DNA of 64,000 nt from Nocardioides abyssi (GTDB taxonomy: Bacteria > Actinomycetota > Actinomycetes > Propionibacteriales > Nocardioidaceae). The notes below the pieces were generated by a model. It did not search any database. It worked only from the letters and a program-made list of their open reading frames with translations, and was not told where the DNA came from. Below, piece by piece: positions 46,904-56,426 of the stretch. Within the stretch, counting starts at the first letter, position 1, and each line of letters starts with the position of its first letter. The DNA lies in the NCBI RefSeq assembly GCF_030412915.1, contig NZ_JAUHJR010000002.1:124001-188000 (forward strand). The letters run 5' to 3'. A program made the position numbers and the translations under genes.

Positions 46904-49201
46904 TCAGCCGCGGGCGACGGTGACCGTCGGCTCGAGCACCCGGTCGTGGCCGACCTCGCGCACCGAGCCGGTCAGCCGCAGCTCGACGACCGAGCGGATG
47001 TCGGCGCTGGACGCACCGACCCGCAGCTCGACGGCGCCGGGCTCGACGAGCCGCACCAGGTCGCGCCCGGTGAACGACGTCAGGTCGGCGTGCAGCGCGA
47101 ACCGCACCTCGGCCCGCTCGCCCGCCGCGAGGTCCACCCGCGCCGCGGCGACGAGCTGCTGCACCGGCCGGACCACCGACGCGGCCCGGTCGTGCAGGTA
47201 GACCTGCACGACCTCCGAGACGTCGGTGCCGGCCTCGTTGACGAGCGGGACGACCAGCTCGCAGGTGCCGTCGGTGGCCCACTCGGGGCCGGTCGGGGCG
47301 GCGGCGGCCCCCCAGGTCGCCGCCGCCCACGAGAGCCCGTGCCCGAAGGCGAACAGCGGCGTCGGGTCGACGACGCTGACCTCGCTGGCCTGACCCAGCG
47401 CCGAGGAGAGGTACGTCGACGGCTGGGTCGAGCCGGCGCCGGGGAAGGAGACCGGGAGCCGGCCGGACGGGGCGACCCGGCCGGCGAGCACGTCGGCGAT
47501 CGCGGTCGCGCCCTCCTCGCCCGGGAAGAAGCCGCACACCAGCGCGGCCAACCGGTCGACCTGGCGGGTGAGGTCGTAGGGGCGACCGACGAGGAGCACC
47601 GCGACGACCGGGGTGCCGGTGGCGAGCAGCGCCTCGAGCAGCTCCTCCTGCCGGCCGGGCAGGGTCAGGTCGGCGACGTCGCAGCCCTCGCCGGAGGTGC
47701 CGTTGCCGAAGAGGCCCGCCCGGTCGCCGAGCACGACGACGCAGACGTCGGCGTCGGTGGCGACCGCGACGGCCTCGGTGATGTCGGCGTCGGAGCCGCC
47801 GAGGACGGGGCAGCCGAGCGCGGAGGTGACGTCGAAGGTCTCGGCGAGCGCCTCGCGGACGGTGCGGATCTCCAGGCCGGGCTCGGTGCCGGGGTGGTGC
47901 ACGAGGACGTGCATCGGGAAGGAGTAGCAGCCGAGCATCGCCTCGGGGGTGTCGGCGCGGGGGCCGACGACGGCCAGCCGGGTGCCGGGGGCCAGCGGGA
48001 GGGCGTCGCCCTCGTTGGCCAGCAGCACGACCGAGCGGCGGGCGACCTCGAGGGCGAGCTCGCGGGACTCGGCGGGGTCGAGGTCCACGCCGTCGGGGCT
48101 GGGCTCGACCGGCTGCCAGCCCGGGTCGAGCAGGCCGAGCTCGCACTTCTGGCGCAGCACGCGCTCGAGCGCACGGTCGACGAGCTTCTCGTCGACCAGC
48201 CCGGCGCCGACGGCGGCGAGCAACGGCTCGCCGTACGCGTTGGTCGAGGGCAGCTCGACGTCGATGCCGGCGTCGAGCGCCAGCCGGGCGGCCTCGTCGA
48301 TGCCCTCGGCGACGTGGTGCAGCGACTCGAGGAACGCGATGGAGAAGTAGTCGGCGACGACGGTGCCGTCGAAGCCGTAGGTCTCGCGCAGCAGCGTGGT
48401 GAGCAGCGCGCGGTCGGCGGCGGCGGGGACGCCGTCGGTGTCGGTGTAGGAGTTCATGACCGACCGGGCACCGGCCCGCAGCGCAATCTCGAACGGCGGC
48501 AGGATCACGTCGGCGAGCTCGCGGGGGCCGAGGCCGACCGGGGCGAGGTTGCGCGCGGCGCGGGAGGCGGAGTAGCCGGCGAAGTGCTTGAGCGTGGAGA
48601 CCACGCCGGTGCTCTCCAGGCCGCGCACGTAGGCGCTGCCGATGGCGCCGACGAGGTAGGGGTCCTCGCCCATCGTCTCCTCGACCCGGCCCCACCGCAG
48701 GTCGCGGACCACGTCGAGCACGGGCGCGAGGCCCTGGTGGACGCCGAGGCCGCGCATGGTGGTGCCGATCTGCGCGCCCATTCGCTGCACGAGCGCCGGG
48801 TCGAAGGTCGCGGCCCAGCACAGCGGGTTGGGGAAGATCGTCGCTTGCCACGCGGCGAGGCCGGTCAGGCACTCCTCGTGGACCTGCGCGGGGATGCCGA
48901 ACCGGTTGGCGGCGACCACCTGGCGCTGGCGCTCGGCCAGCGAGGCCAGGCCGGCGGCCGGCTCGACCGGGTCGGTACCGAAGGGACGGGTCAGCTGGCC
49001 GAGCCCGTCGCGGACGAGGTCCTCGAACTGCTGCCCGGCGGCGAGCGCTTCGCGCAGCATCGGCGCCATGTCGCCGACGTCGGGGTCGACCCCCCAGATG
49101 CCGGAGAGCTGGGCGACCTTCTCGGCCAGCGTCATCCGGCCCACCAGGTCCGCCACGCGGGCGTCGGTGGTGAGGGAGGTGTCCTGCCAGGGGTCGGTCA
49201 C
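46904..49201 (-). CDS. GH3 beta-glycosidase (probable beta-xylosidase/glucosidase)
   Basis: The 765-residue protein has a GH3 N-terminal barrel (about 20-370), a C-terminal alpha/beta domain (about 395-620) and a fibronectin-III-like domain (about 660-750). The nucleophile is Asp at about 284 in GTVVADYFSIAF, and KHFAGYSAS and WGRVEETMGEDPYLVG form the substrate pocket. No signal peptide is seen, so it is intracellular. In this setting it probably splits xylobiose and xylo-oligosaccharides to xylose, but beta-glucosidase activity is possible. It lies 13 nt downstream of the LacI gene and upstream of the CE7 gene. Confidence 0.9.
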   Translation of the reverse strand: MTDPWQDTSLTTDARVADLVGRMTLAEKVAQLSGIWGVDPDVGDMAPMLREALAAGQQFEDLVRDGLGQLTRPFGTDPVEPAAGLASLAERQRQVVAANRFGIPAQVHEECLTGLAAWQATIFPNPLCWAATFDPALVQRMGAQIGTTMRGLGVHQGLAPVLDVVRDLRWGRVEETMGEDPYLVGAIGSAYVRGLESTGVVSTLKHFAGYSASRAARNLAPVGLGPRELADVILPPFEIALRAGARSVMNSYTDTDGVPAAADRALLTTLLRETYGFDGTVVADYFSIAFLESLHHVAEGIDEAARLALDAGIDVELPSTNAYGEPLLAAVGAGLVDEKLVDRALERVLRQKCELGLLDPGWQPVEPSPDGVDLDPAESRELALEVARRSVVLLANEGDALPLAPGTRLAVVGPRADTPEAMLGCYSFPMHVLVHHPGTEPGLEIRTVREALAETFDVTSALGCPVLGGSDADITEAVAVATDADVCVVVLGDRAGLFGNGTSGEGCDVADLTLPGRQEELLEALLATGTPVVAVLLVGRPYDLTRQVDRLAALVCGFFPGEEGATAIADVLAGRVAPSGRLPVSFPGAGSTQPSTYLSSALGQASEVSVVDPTPLFAFGHGLSWAAATWGAAAAPTGPEWATDGTCELVVPLVNEAGTDVSEVVQVYLHDRAASVVRPVQQLVAAARVDLAAGERAEVRFALHADLTSFTGRDLVRLVEPGAVELRVGASSADIRSVVELRLTGSVREVGHDRVLEPTVTVARG

Positions 49202-49214
49202 GGGACCGCTCCGT

Positions 49215-50288
49215 TCAGTCTCGGGAGGTCGACGGCGCCGCGGTGGAGCGGCGGGTGACCAGCGTGGTGGGGAGGGTGAGCTGCGTGGCGGCGGCCTCGT
49301 CGCCGTCGAGCAGCGAGAGCAGCAGCGCGACGGCGTCGTGGCCCATCCGGCGGATCGGCTGCTCGACGGTGGTCAGCGGCGGGTCGGAGAGCGCCGACTC
49401 CGGCACGTTGTCGAAGCCGATGACCGACAGGTCGCCGGGGACCTCGAGGCCGCGCTCGGCCGCGACCTCGAGCACCGCGAGGGCGGAGCGGTCGTTGGCG
49501 GCGAAGACCGCGGTCGGCGGGTCGGGCAGCGAGAGCAGGTGGTGCGCGGCGACCCGGGCCTGCTCGGCCTCGAACGCGCCGAGCGCCAGCAGGTCCTCGT
49601 CGACGACCAGCCCGGCGGCGGCGTGCGCCTCGCGGTAGCCGCGCTCACGCAGCTGCGCCGAGACCAGGTCGGGTCGACCGGTGACCATGCCGATCCGGGT
49701 GTGGCCCAGCCCGAGCAGGTGGTCCACGCCGAGCCGGGCGCCCTGCAGGTTGTCGCCGGCGACGGTCGGCAGGCTGGAGCGGCCGGTGTGCGGGTCGACC
49801 GCGACCACGGGGCCGTCGTACTGCACGTCGGTCACGGTCGGGGTCACCAGCACCGCGCCGTCGACGAGCGTGCCCATCACCCGGGAGAGGTAGCGCCGCT
49901 CCCAGCCGACGTGCTCGTCGACGCGGCCGCCGGCGGAGTAGGCGACCAGCTCGAAGCCCGAGCCGCGGATCGCGTCGGCCGCGCCCTTGAGCACCTCGGT
50001 GCTGAACGGCTCGAAGTCGGCCACGAGCACGCCGATGACGTTGGTGCGCCGGTTGCGCAGGCTCCGCGCGACCAGGCTCGCCTCGTAGCCCAGGCGCGTG
50101 ATGACGCCCATGACGTGCTCGGAGGTCGCCGGGGACACGCCGTACCGGCCGTTGAGCACCTTGGAGACCGTCGAGACCGAGACCCCGGCCTCCGCGGCGA
50201 CCTGCTGCATCGTGACCCGGCCGCCGCCGGGCGCGGGGAGACCGGTCGCGCCGGCCTGCTGGTCCAGGTCCACCTCGGAGCCCCTCAT
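49215..50288 (-). CDS. LacI family regulator of the xylan locus
   Basis: This 357-residue repressor has the LacI helix-turn-helix VTMQQVAAEAGVSVSTVSKV with hinge helix (about 25-75), then a periplasmic-binding-protein-like sugar domain (DNLQGARLGVDHLLGLGHTRIG near 185 and FDNVPESALSDPPLTTVEQP near 295). It lies inside the operon between the permease and GH3 genes, and its ATG overlaps the permease stop (ATGA). The likely inducer is xylobiose or xylose. A GATAACGTTTTC site in the divergent promoter region fits a LacI operator. Confidence 0.9.
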   Translation of the reverse strand: MRGSEVDLDQQAGATGLPAPGGGRVTMQQVAAEAGVSVSTVSKVLNGRYGVSPATSEHVMGVITRLGYEASLVARSLRNRRTNVIGVLVADFEPFSTEVLKGAADAIRGSGFELVAYSAGGRVDEHVGWERRYLSRVMGTLVDGAVLVTPTVTDVQYDGPVVAVDPHTGRSSLPTVAGDNLQGARLGVDHLLGLGHTRIGMVTGRPDLVSAQLRERGYREAHAAAGLVVDEDLLALGAFEAEQARVAAHHLLSLPDPPTAVFAANDRSALAVLEVAAERGLEVPGDLSVIGFDNVPESALSDPPLTTVEQPIRRMGHDAVALLLSLLDGDEAAATQLTLPTTLVTRRSTAAPSTSRD

Positions 50289-51190
50289 CCCTTCACCGCG
50301 CCCTGCAGGCCACTGACGATCCGGCGCTGCATCGCGAGGAAGAGCACCAGCGCGGGGATCATGGCGATCGTGGTGAACGCCAGGACGCCGGCGGTGTCCG
50401 CGGAGTACTGGGTCGAGTAGTCGGCCACACCCAGGGGCAGCGTACGCATGTCGTCCTGCAGGAGCAGGAGCGGCAGCAGGTAGGCGTTCCACGAGGCGAC
50501 GAACGCGAGCACGCCCACCGTCACCAGTCCGGGCGCGACCAGCGGCAGCGCGATGTGGCGGAAGACGCCGATGCGCGAGGCGCCGTCGATGAACGCCGCC
50601 TCCTCCAGCTCGCGGGGCAGCGCCATGAGGAACGGGCGCAGGATCACCACGGTCGTCGGCAGCGCGAACGCCGCCTGCGGGAGCGCCACGCCCCACCAGG
50701 TGTTGCCGAGGCCGAGGTCGCGGGTGATGAGGATGAAGAGCGGGATGATCGCCACGGCCACCGGGAAGAGCAGGCCGAGCACGAAGACCATGAACAGCGG
50801 CTCGCGCAGCCGGAACTGGTAGCGCGCCAGCGGGTAGGCGGCCATCACGCCGGCGATCACCGCGATCGCGGTGGTGATGACGGCGATGACGGTCGAGTTG
50901 AGCGCGTAGCCCCAGAAGTCGGGGTTGGTCACGACCCGCTCGTAGTTGCCGGTCACCCATGGGTCGGGCAGGCCGGCGGGGTCGCGGATCAGCTGCTCGT
51001 TGCTGCGGAAGCCGCCGAGCGCGCCGTAGACGACCGGGCCGAGCGTGAGCGCCACGACGGCGAGCGCGAGGCCGTAGACGAGCGGCCCGCCGCCGCCGAA
51101 GGACGAGCCGCGCTGCCGGGGCGCGCGGCCACGGGGCGTACGAGGGTCGTCGGCGTCGGACACCGGACGCATCTCCTGCAGGGTGGTCAT
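50285..51190 (-). CDS. Carbohydrate ABC transporter permease (MalG type)
   Basis: This 301-residue membrane protein has six helices after a 35-residue polar N-terminus. The EAA loop is EEAAFIDGASRIGVFRHIALPLVAPG near 195, the ATPase contact site. It pairs with the upstream permease at 51213. No ATPase gene is present here, so the transporter probably borrows a shared MsiK-type ATPase, as is known for actinobacterial sugar importers. Confidence 0.93.
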   Translation of the reverse strand: MTTLQEMRPVSDADDPRTPRGRAPRQRGSSFGGGGPLVYGLALAVVALTLGPVVYGALGGFRSNEQLIRDPAGLPDPWVTGNYERVVTNPDFWGYALNSTVIAVITTAIAVIAGVMAAYPLARYQFRLREPLFMVFVLGLLFPVAVAIIPLFILITRDLGLGNTWWGVALPQAAFALPTTVVILRPFLMALPRELEEAAFIDGASRIGVFRHIALPLVAPGLVTVGVLAFVASWNAYLLPLLLLQDDMRTLPLGVADYSTQYSADTAGVLAFTTIAMIPALVLFLAMQRRIVSGLQGAVKG

Positions 51191-51212
51191 CGCTGGCCTT
51201 CCGTCGGCGCGG

Positions 51213-52211
51213 TCATCGCTGGTCCGCCGTGTCCCGGCGCAGCACCAGCACCTGGTAGAGCAGCGCCATCACGAACGCCACCACGAAGAGCACGACCGAG
51301 GCGGCGCCGGCGATGCCGTAGTTGCCGCGCTGGGTGCCCTGGCTGACCAGGTAGGTCGCCATCGTGGTCGTGGCGTTGGCGGGGCCGCCGCCGGTGAGGA
51401 TCCACACCATGTCGAAGAGCTGCAGCGAGCCGATCATCGACAGGAACGCCCAGGTGCGGATGGTGGGGCCGAGCAGCGGGAGCGCGACGCTGCGCTGGGT
51501 CTGCCACCAGCTGGCGCCGTCGAGCTGCGCGGCCTCGTAGAGCTCGTCCGGCACGCCCTGGAGGCCGGCGAGGAAGAGCAGCACGGCCAGGCCGAGGTAC
51601 TTCCAGGTGAGCACGACGAAGACCGTCCACAGGGCGAGGTCCGGCGTGCCGAGGAAGCCCTGGTCGGGCGGGGTGATGCCGACGGTCGTGAGGATCTCCT
51701 CGATGAGGCCGCTGCGCGGCTGGAGGAGCTGGAACCACACGACGCCGGCGATCACCTCGGCGAGCACGTAGGGCACGAACACGATCGTCCGCAGCAGCCC
51801 GCGGCCGCGGATGCGGCGGTTGAGCAGCACCGCGAGGAGCAGGCCGAGCGGCAGCTGCACCGCGATCGAGAGCCCGACGATCGTCAGGTTGTGGACGACC
51901 GCGTCGCGGAAGACGGTGTCGGTGAGCACCTGCTCGTAGTTGCGCAGGCCGACGAAGTCGTCCATCGGGCCGAAGCCCTTCCAGCGGAAGAACGACATCC
52001 GGACCGCGGAGACGACCGGCCAGACGACGAACATCGCCATCAGGGTCAGCGCCGGGGTCACGAACAGCGCGATCTCGAGCCGTTGCCGCCACCGCGAGCT
52101 GCCCGGAGGGGCGCCCGGCACCGAGGGGTGCCGGGCGCCGTCGTCCTCGGAGGCCCCTCCGGTGGGCGCTGCTGCCGGGGTGGCCGCGACGGCGGCACCG
52201 GTCGAGGTCAC
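51213..52211 (-). CDS. Carbohydrate ABC transporter permease (MalF type)
   Basis: This 332-residue permease has a 40-residue polar start, then six helices (LEIALFVTPALTLMAMFVVW first). The EAA loop is YEAAQLDGASWWQTQRSVALPLLGP near 225. It forms the channel with the MalG-type protein. It sits 7 nt downstream of the binding-protein gene. The GTG start is 52211. Confidence 0.93.
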   Translation of the reverse strand: MTSTGAAVAATPAAAPTGGASEDDGARHPSVPGAPPGSSRWRQRLEIALFVTPALTLMAMFVVWPVVSAVRMSFFRWKGFGPMDDFVGLRNYEQVLTDTVFRDAVVHNLTIVGLSIAVQLPLGLLLAVLLNRRIRGRGLLRTIVFVPYVLAEVIAGVVWFQLLQPRSGLIEEILTTVGITPPDQGFLGTPDLALWTVFVVLTWKYLGLAVLLFLAGLQGVPDELYEAAQLDGASWWQTQRSVALPLLGPTIRTWAFLSMIGSLQLFDMVWILTGGGPANATTTMATYLVSQGTQRGNYGIAGAASVVLFVVAFVMALLYQVLVLRRDTADQR

Positions 52212-52218
52212 GTGCTGC

Positions 52219-53520
52219 TCACTTCTCCTGGTCGGCGGCCTGCTGGGTGGCGTCCACGACGTCCTGGGCCGAGGCCTGTCCGGCGAACTGCAGCGCGATC
52301 GCGTCGTTCATCGCACCACCGACGGACGGGCCGAAGAGGGTGTCGAAGAACAGCGCGACGTACGCCGCCTCGTCACGCACCTGCACGAGGTCGGCCAGCG
52401 CCGGGTCGGACAGCGAGTCGATAGCGGCCGGGTTGGTCGGCAGACCCATGTCGTTCTCGGCGAAGCCCTGCTGGACCTCGTCGGAGAAGAGGTACTTCAC
52501 GAAGTCCACGGCCACGTCGGGCGCGGTCTCGGCGACCGCCCAGGCGTCACCGCCGCCGAGCTGGCCGGCCGGGTCGCCCCCGCCGCCCTCGACCTGCGGG
52601 AACGGGAACCAGCCGGTCCGCTCGCCCAGGCCCTTGCCGTCGTCGGTCAGGCCCTGCATGACGCCGGGCTCCCAGTGGCCCTGGAGCTCCATGGCCACCT
52701 TGCCGGTCGCGAGCAGGCCGGACGCGGAGCTCGCGCCCTCCTGACCGGGGGTGGTGAGGAAGCCGGGGTTGAACGGCTCGGTCTCGATGACCTGCTCGAC
52801 GGTCTCGCCGGCCCGGAGGAAGCAGGGGTCGGAGAAGTCCATGCTCTCCATCGAGGCGTCGAGGACGTCCTTGGAGCAGGCGCGCACGGCGCTGAAGTAC
52901 CAGTAGTGCGCGGCCGGCCACTTGTCGCCGGCGCCCACGGAGATCGGGGCCCAGTCGGCGCCGACGTCCTTGAGCTGGTCGATGACGTCGACGAGCTCGG
53001 ACATGGTCTCCGGCGTCTTCTCGATGCCGGCCTGCTCGAAGTAGTCCTTGTTGTACCAAAAACCGTCGACGCCGACGGAGTACGGGATCGCGTAGGTCTT
53101 GCCGTCGACCTGCCAGCCGGCGAGCGAGCCCTCGGCGATCTTCGCGATCTCCTCGGAGGCGTCCTCGGTGAGGTCGCGGGTCAGCCCGGCCTCGACGTGG
53201 TCGGCGAGCTCGCCGCCGCCGCGCTCCATGTAGACGTCCGGGACGTCACCGCTCTGGAAGCCGGCGGCGAGCTTGTCGACCATGTCCTGGTGCGCCATGG
53301 CGGTGACCTTGACGTCGACGCCCGGGTTGTCCGCCTCGAAGTCCTTTGCGACCTGCTCGTAGTAGCCCTTGCCGGGCTCGTTGTTCGAGTTGTGCCACCA
53401 GGTGATGGTGTTGGCGTCTCCGCCGGACGACGAGTCGTCGCCGCCTCCGCACGCGCCGGCGGCTGTCAGCACGCCCACGCACAGCACGGCCAGCGCCGCG
53501 CTCCGTGTCCTCTTCGCCAT
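52219..53520 (-). CDS. Sugar-binding lipoprotein (ABC transporter)
   Basis: This 433-residue extracellular binding protein has the signal MAKRTRSAALAVLCVG and then a lipobox-like LTAAGAC with the lipidated Cys at about 24, followed by a Gly/Ser linker. The family-1 binding domain shows ITWWHNSNNEPGKGYYEQVAKDFEA and the central VGVDGFWYNKDYFEQAGI. It should deliver xylo-oligosaccharides to the two permeases. ATG 53520 is preferred to a GTG at 53577 because it starts at the signal peptide. It is the first gene of the minus-strand operon, divergent from the GH10 gene. Confidence 0.93.
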   Translation of the reverse strand: MAKRTRSAALAVLCVGVLTAAGACGGGDDSSSGGDANTITWWHNSNNEPGKGYYEQVAKDFEADNPGVDVKVTAMAHQDMVDKLAAGFQSGDVPDVYMERGGGELADHVEAGLTRDLTEDASEEIAKIAEGSLAGWQVDGKTYAIPYSVGVDGFWYNKDYFEQAGIEKTPETMSELVDVIDQLKDVGADWAPISVGAGDKWPAAHYWYFSAVRACSKDVLDASMESMDFSDPCFLRAGETVEQVIETEPFNPGFLTTPGQEGASSASGLLATGKVAMELQGHWEPGVMQGLTDDGKGLGERTGWFPFPQVEGGGGDPAGQLGGGDAWAVAETAPDVAVDFVKYLFSDEVQQGFAENDMGLPTNPAAIDSLSDPALADLVQVRDEAAYVALFFDTLFGPSVGGAMNDAIALQFAGQASAQDVVDATQQAADQEK

Positions 53521-53590
53521 CGAAACCCCTCTTGTCCGCCCCACCTCTCGGTGATGTGGGTCACAGGACCCTGACACCGGCCCGACCGGC

Positions 53591-53629
53591 TTGTCAATCG
53601 TTGTCGATAACGTTTTCCATCGCTAGGGT
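53591..53629. promoter_or_regulatory. Divergent xylan promoter region with LacI-type operator
   Basis: GATAACGTTTTC (53606-53617) is close to the LacI-family GATAACGTTATC-like dyad with central CG. TTGACA (minus strand, 53597-53592) is a consensus -35 for the binding-protein operon, with CAGGGT about 18 nt further as a weak -10. TAGGGT at 53624-53629 is the -10 for the GH10 gene, 8 nt before its ATG. One bound repressor could silence both sides. Confidence 0.65.
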
Positions 53630-53637
53630 CGCACCGC

Positions 53638-54927
53638 ATGACCGACTCCTTCGAGCACCGGCGCGGCACCGCGACGGTGTCGCTGCGCCGTGCCGACGGC
53701 ACCCCCCTGGCCCACGCCGACGTGGTCGTCGAGCAGCGCCGGCACGCGGTCGCGTTCGGCTGCATCGGCTTCGACCTCGTGCCGCTGGCGGCTGCGGAGG
53801 CCGGGCTGCCGAGCACCGGACCGGGCGGGGGCGACGACGTCTTCGGTGGCGCCGGCCCCGACGCCGCCGCCGACCTGGCCGACCTGTGGCTCGGCGTCTT
53901 CGACACCGCCACGCTGCCGTTCTACTGGGCCGGGTTCGAGCCCGAGCCGGGCCGCACCGACGCCGCACGACTGCTCGCCGCGGCCCGGTGGTTCCGCGAC
54001 CGCGGCGTCGACGTCAAGGGCCACCCGCTGGTGTGGCACACGCTCGCCCCGGAGTGGCTGCGCGGGCTCCCCGACGACGAGCTCGAGGCGACCGTCCGGG
54101 CCCGGGTGCGCCGCGAGACCGTCGACTTCGCCGGCCTCGTCGGCACGTGGGACGCGATCAACGAGGCCGTGATCATGCCGGTCTTCGCCAACGAGGAGCA
54201 CGAGAACGCGATCACCCGGTTGTGCCGCCGGCTCGGCCGCGTCGAGACCGTGCGGATGGCGGTCGACGAGGCCCGCGCGGGCGACCCGACGGCGGCGTAC
54301 GTGCTCAACGACTTCGACATGTCCCCGGCCTACGACCGGCTCGTCGAGGAGGTGCTCGCGGCCGGCGTACGTGTCGACGCGCTCGGGCTGCAGAGCCACA
54401 TGCACCAGGGCTGGTGGGGCGTCGAGCGCACCCAGGAGGTGCTCGAGCGGTTCGCGCGGCACGGCCTGCCGCTGCACCTGACCGAGACCACGCTGCTGTC
54501 GGGCGACCTGATGCCGCCGGAGGTCGAGGACCTCAACGACCACCAGGTCGACTCCTGGCCCTCCACGCCCGAGGGCGAGGAGCGGCAGGCCGAGGAGGTC
54601 GTGGCGCACTACCGGACGCTGCTGGCGCACCCGGCGGTCGCGTCGGTGACCTACTGGGGCATCACCGACCGCGGGGCGTGGCTCGGCGCACCCGCCGGCC
54701 TGGTACGCGCCGACGGCACCCCGAAGCCGGCGTACGACGCCCTGCGCTCGCTCGTCCGCGACGAGTGGTGGCTCGTCCCCACGACACTGCGCACCGACGC
54801 CGCCGGGCGGGTCGACGTCTCCGGCTGGGCCGGGGAGTACGTCGTGTCGCTGCCCGGCGCCGGGGCCCCGGAGGTCGTCCTCGACCTGCCGGCCGGCACC
54901 TCGGAGGTCGAGGTGGTGCTCGCCTGA
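53638..54927 (+). CDS. GH10 endo-xylanase, no signal peptide
   Basis: This 429-residue GH10 enzyme has acid/base Glu at about 176 in TWDAINEAVI and nucleophile Glu at about 283 in LHLTETTLLSG. HPLVWHTLAPEWL lies near 125 and SVTYWGITDRGAWLG near 335. It begins directly with MTDSFEHRRGT, without a Sec or Tat signal, so it is expected to work inside the cell on imported xylo-oligosaccharides, or to leave by another route. A C-terminal beta domain (about 370-428) is extra. The TAGGGT hexamer 8 nt upstream suggests a leaderless mRNA. Confidence 0.93.
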   Translation: MTDSFEHRRGTATVSLRRADGTPLAHADVVVEQRRHAVAFGCIGFDLVPLAAAEAGLPSTGPGGGDDVFGGAGPDAAADLADLWLGVFDTATLPFYWAGFEPEPGRTDAARLLAAARWFRDRGVDVKGHPLVWHTLAPEWLRGLPDDELEATVRARVRRETVDFAGLVGTWDAINEAVIMPVFANEEHENAITRLCRRLGRVETVRMAVDEARAGDPTAAYVLNDFDMSPAYDRLVEEVLAAGVRVDALGLQSHMHQGWWGVERTQEVLERFARHGLPLHLTETTLLSGDLMPPEVEDLNDHQVDSWPSTPEGEERQAEEVVAHYRTLLAHPAVASVTYWGITDRGAWLGAPAGLVRADGTPKPAYDALRSLVRDEWWLVPTTLRTDAAGRVDVSGWAGEYVVSLPGAGAPEVVLDLPAGTSEVEVVLA

Positions 54928-55163
54928 GTCGTGCCTGGATGACGCTCCGGGCTGGTCGGAGCAGGGGTCAGGGCGCCAGCGGCACCGTGGCCTGCAGCAC
55001 CGCACCCGTGGGATCGACCGCCATCGTTGCCCCCCGCCTCCCGCTCCGCCGATTCCGGGCCCGGTGCCCGCGAGGTCCTAGAATGGCGGACGCAGAGGGT
55101 TCGGCGCGTTCTTGGAGGCGGGTACGGCGCGCGTCGTCCAGCCGTACCCGGAAGGCCCTCCGC

Positions 55164-56426
55164 ATGACCCCGCTCGCCTCGTATCGCCGACTCCTCACGA
55201 TCGCCGGACCGACGTACGTCGTCGTGGCGTTCCTCGGCCGCCTGCCGCTCGCGATGAGCCAGCTCGGCACGCTCCTGCTCGTCTCCACCGCGACCGACAG
55301 CTACGGACTGGGCGGTCTCAGCGCCGGCGCGCTCGCCGTCGCCAACGCCCTCGGCGCCCCGGTCGCGGGGTCGGTCGCCGACCGCACCGGCCAGCGGCCC
55401 GTCGTCCTCGTGCAGTCGCTGCTCGGCGCGGCCGGCCTGGCCTCGCTGGTCGCGGTCGTGCACGCCGACGCACCCGCCGCGCTCGTGGTCGGCGCCGCGG
55501 CCCTCACCGGCCTCGTGCTCCCGCAGGTCGGGCCGCTGGCGCGCGTGCGCTGGCGGCCGCTGACCCGCGGCACGGGCACGGACCAGCGGCGGCTGGTCGA
55601 CGCGGCGTTCTCCTACGAGGGCGCGGCCGACGAGGCGTCGTTCGCGATCGGCCCCGCGCTCGTGGGCGGTGCGGTCGCGCTGGTCTCCCCCGGTGGCGCG
55701 CTCGTGCTCGCCGCGGTGCTGCTCGCCGTCTTCGGCACCGCGTTCGCCCTCGACCCGTCCGCGCGACTCACCCGCCGCGACGGCGGGCCGGCGCTGCCCA
55801 CCGGCGCGCTGGTGACCGCGGTCTTCGTGGTCCTCGCGCTGGCGCAGGTCTCGATCGGCATGCTCTTCGGCGCGACCCAGACCGGCGCGACCGTGATCGC
55901 CAACGACGCCGGCAAGCCCGGCGCGGCCGGCCTCGTCCACGCCACGCTCGGCGTCGGCAGCGCGGTGGCGGGCATCGCGACGGCGTACGTCCCCGAGCGG
56001 ATCGGCCACGAGCGCCGCTCGCTCGCGGCGGCCTGCGCGCTGCTGGTGCTGTCGCTGCCGCTGCTGCTCGTCGACTCGCTGGTCACCGCGACCGCCACGG
56101 TGCTGCTGCTCGGCTTCGCGGTCGCGCCGTACATGATCGGCGTCTTCTCCCTCGCCGAGCGCGTCGTGCCGGCCGCCCGGGTGGGCGCGGCGATGACGAC
56201 GCTCGCGAGCGCGACGGGCCTGGGCTACGCGCTCGGCTCGAGCATCGCCGGCCGGCTCGCCGACGGCAGCGGCGCGACCGCCGCCTTCGGCGTCACCGTC
56301 GGCGCGACCGTCCTCGCCGTCACCTTGATGACGACGCAGCAGGGCCGCCTGCACCGAGCGGTGCAGACGGCCCTGGTGGCCGAGCGGGAGCGCGATCAGG
56401 CCGCGGCGGCGACCTCGGTGCGCTGA
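55164..56426 (+). CDS. MFS transporter
   Basis: This 420-residue membrane protein has 12 predicted helices. Motif A is VADRTGQRPVVLVQ near 75. No close family could be named. It resembles sugar-efflux/YcaD-like MFS proteins but the substrate is unknown. TAGAAT at 55079-55084 is a good -10, giving a leader that ends at ATG 55164 and rejecting an earlier ATG at 55083. Its last 31 nt overlap the convergent desaturase gene, an unusually large overlap. Confidence 0.85.
   Translation: MTPLASYRRLLTIAGPTYVVVAFLGRLPLAMSQLGTLLLVSTATDSYGLGGLSAGALAVANALGAPVAGSVADRTGQRPVVLVQSLLGAAGLASLVAVVHADAPAALVVGAAALTGLVLPQVGPLARVRWRPLTRGTGTDQRRLVDAAFSYEGAADEASFAIGPALVGGAVALVSPGGALVLAAVLLAVFGTAFALDPSARLTRRDGGPALPTGALVTAVFVVLALAQVSIGMLFGATQTGATVIANDAGKPGAAGLVHATLGVGSAVAGIATAYVPERIGHERRSLAAACALLVLSLPLLLVDSLVTATATVLLLGFAVAPYMIGVFSLAERVVPAARVGAAMTTLASATGLGYALGSSIAGRLADGSGATAAFGVTVGATVLAVTLMTTQQGRLHRAVQTALVAERERDQAAAATSVR

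Noticed and set aside
55009-55023. Short minus-strand tail MAVDPTGAVLQATVPLAP ending at 54968, like the end of a VOC protein
   Set aside because: Only about 18 residues look natural, and the upstream part of the frame is Arg-rich noise. Too short to call a pseudogene.
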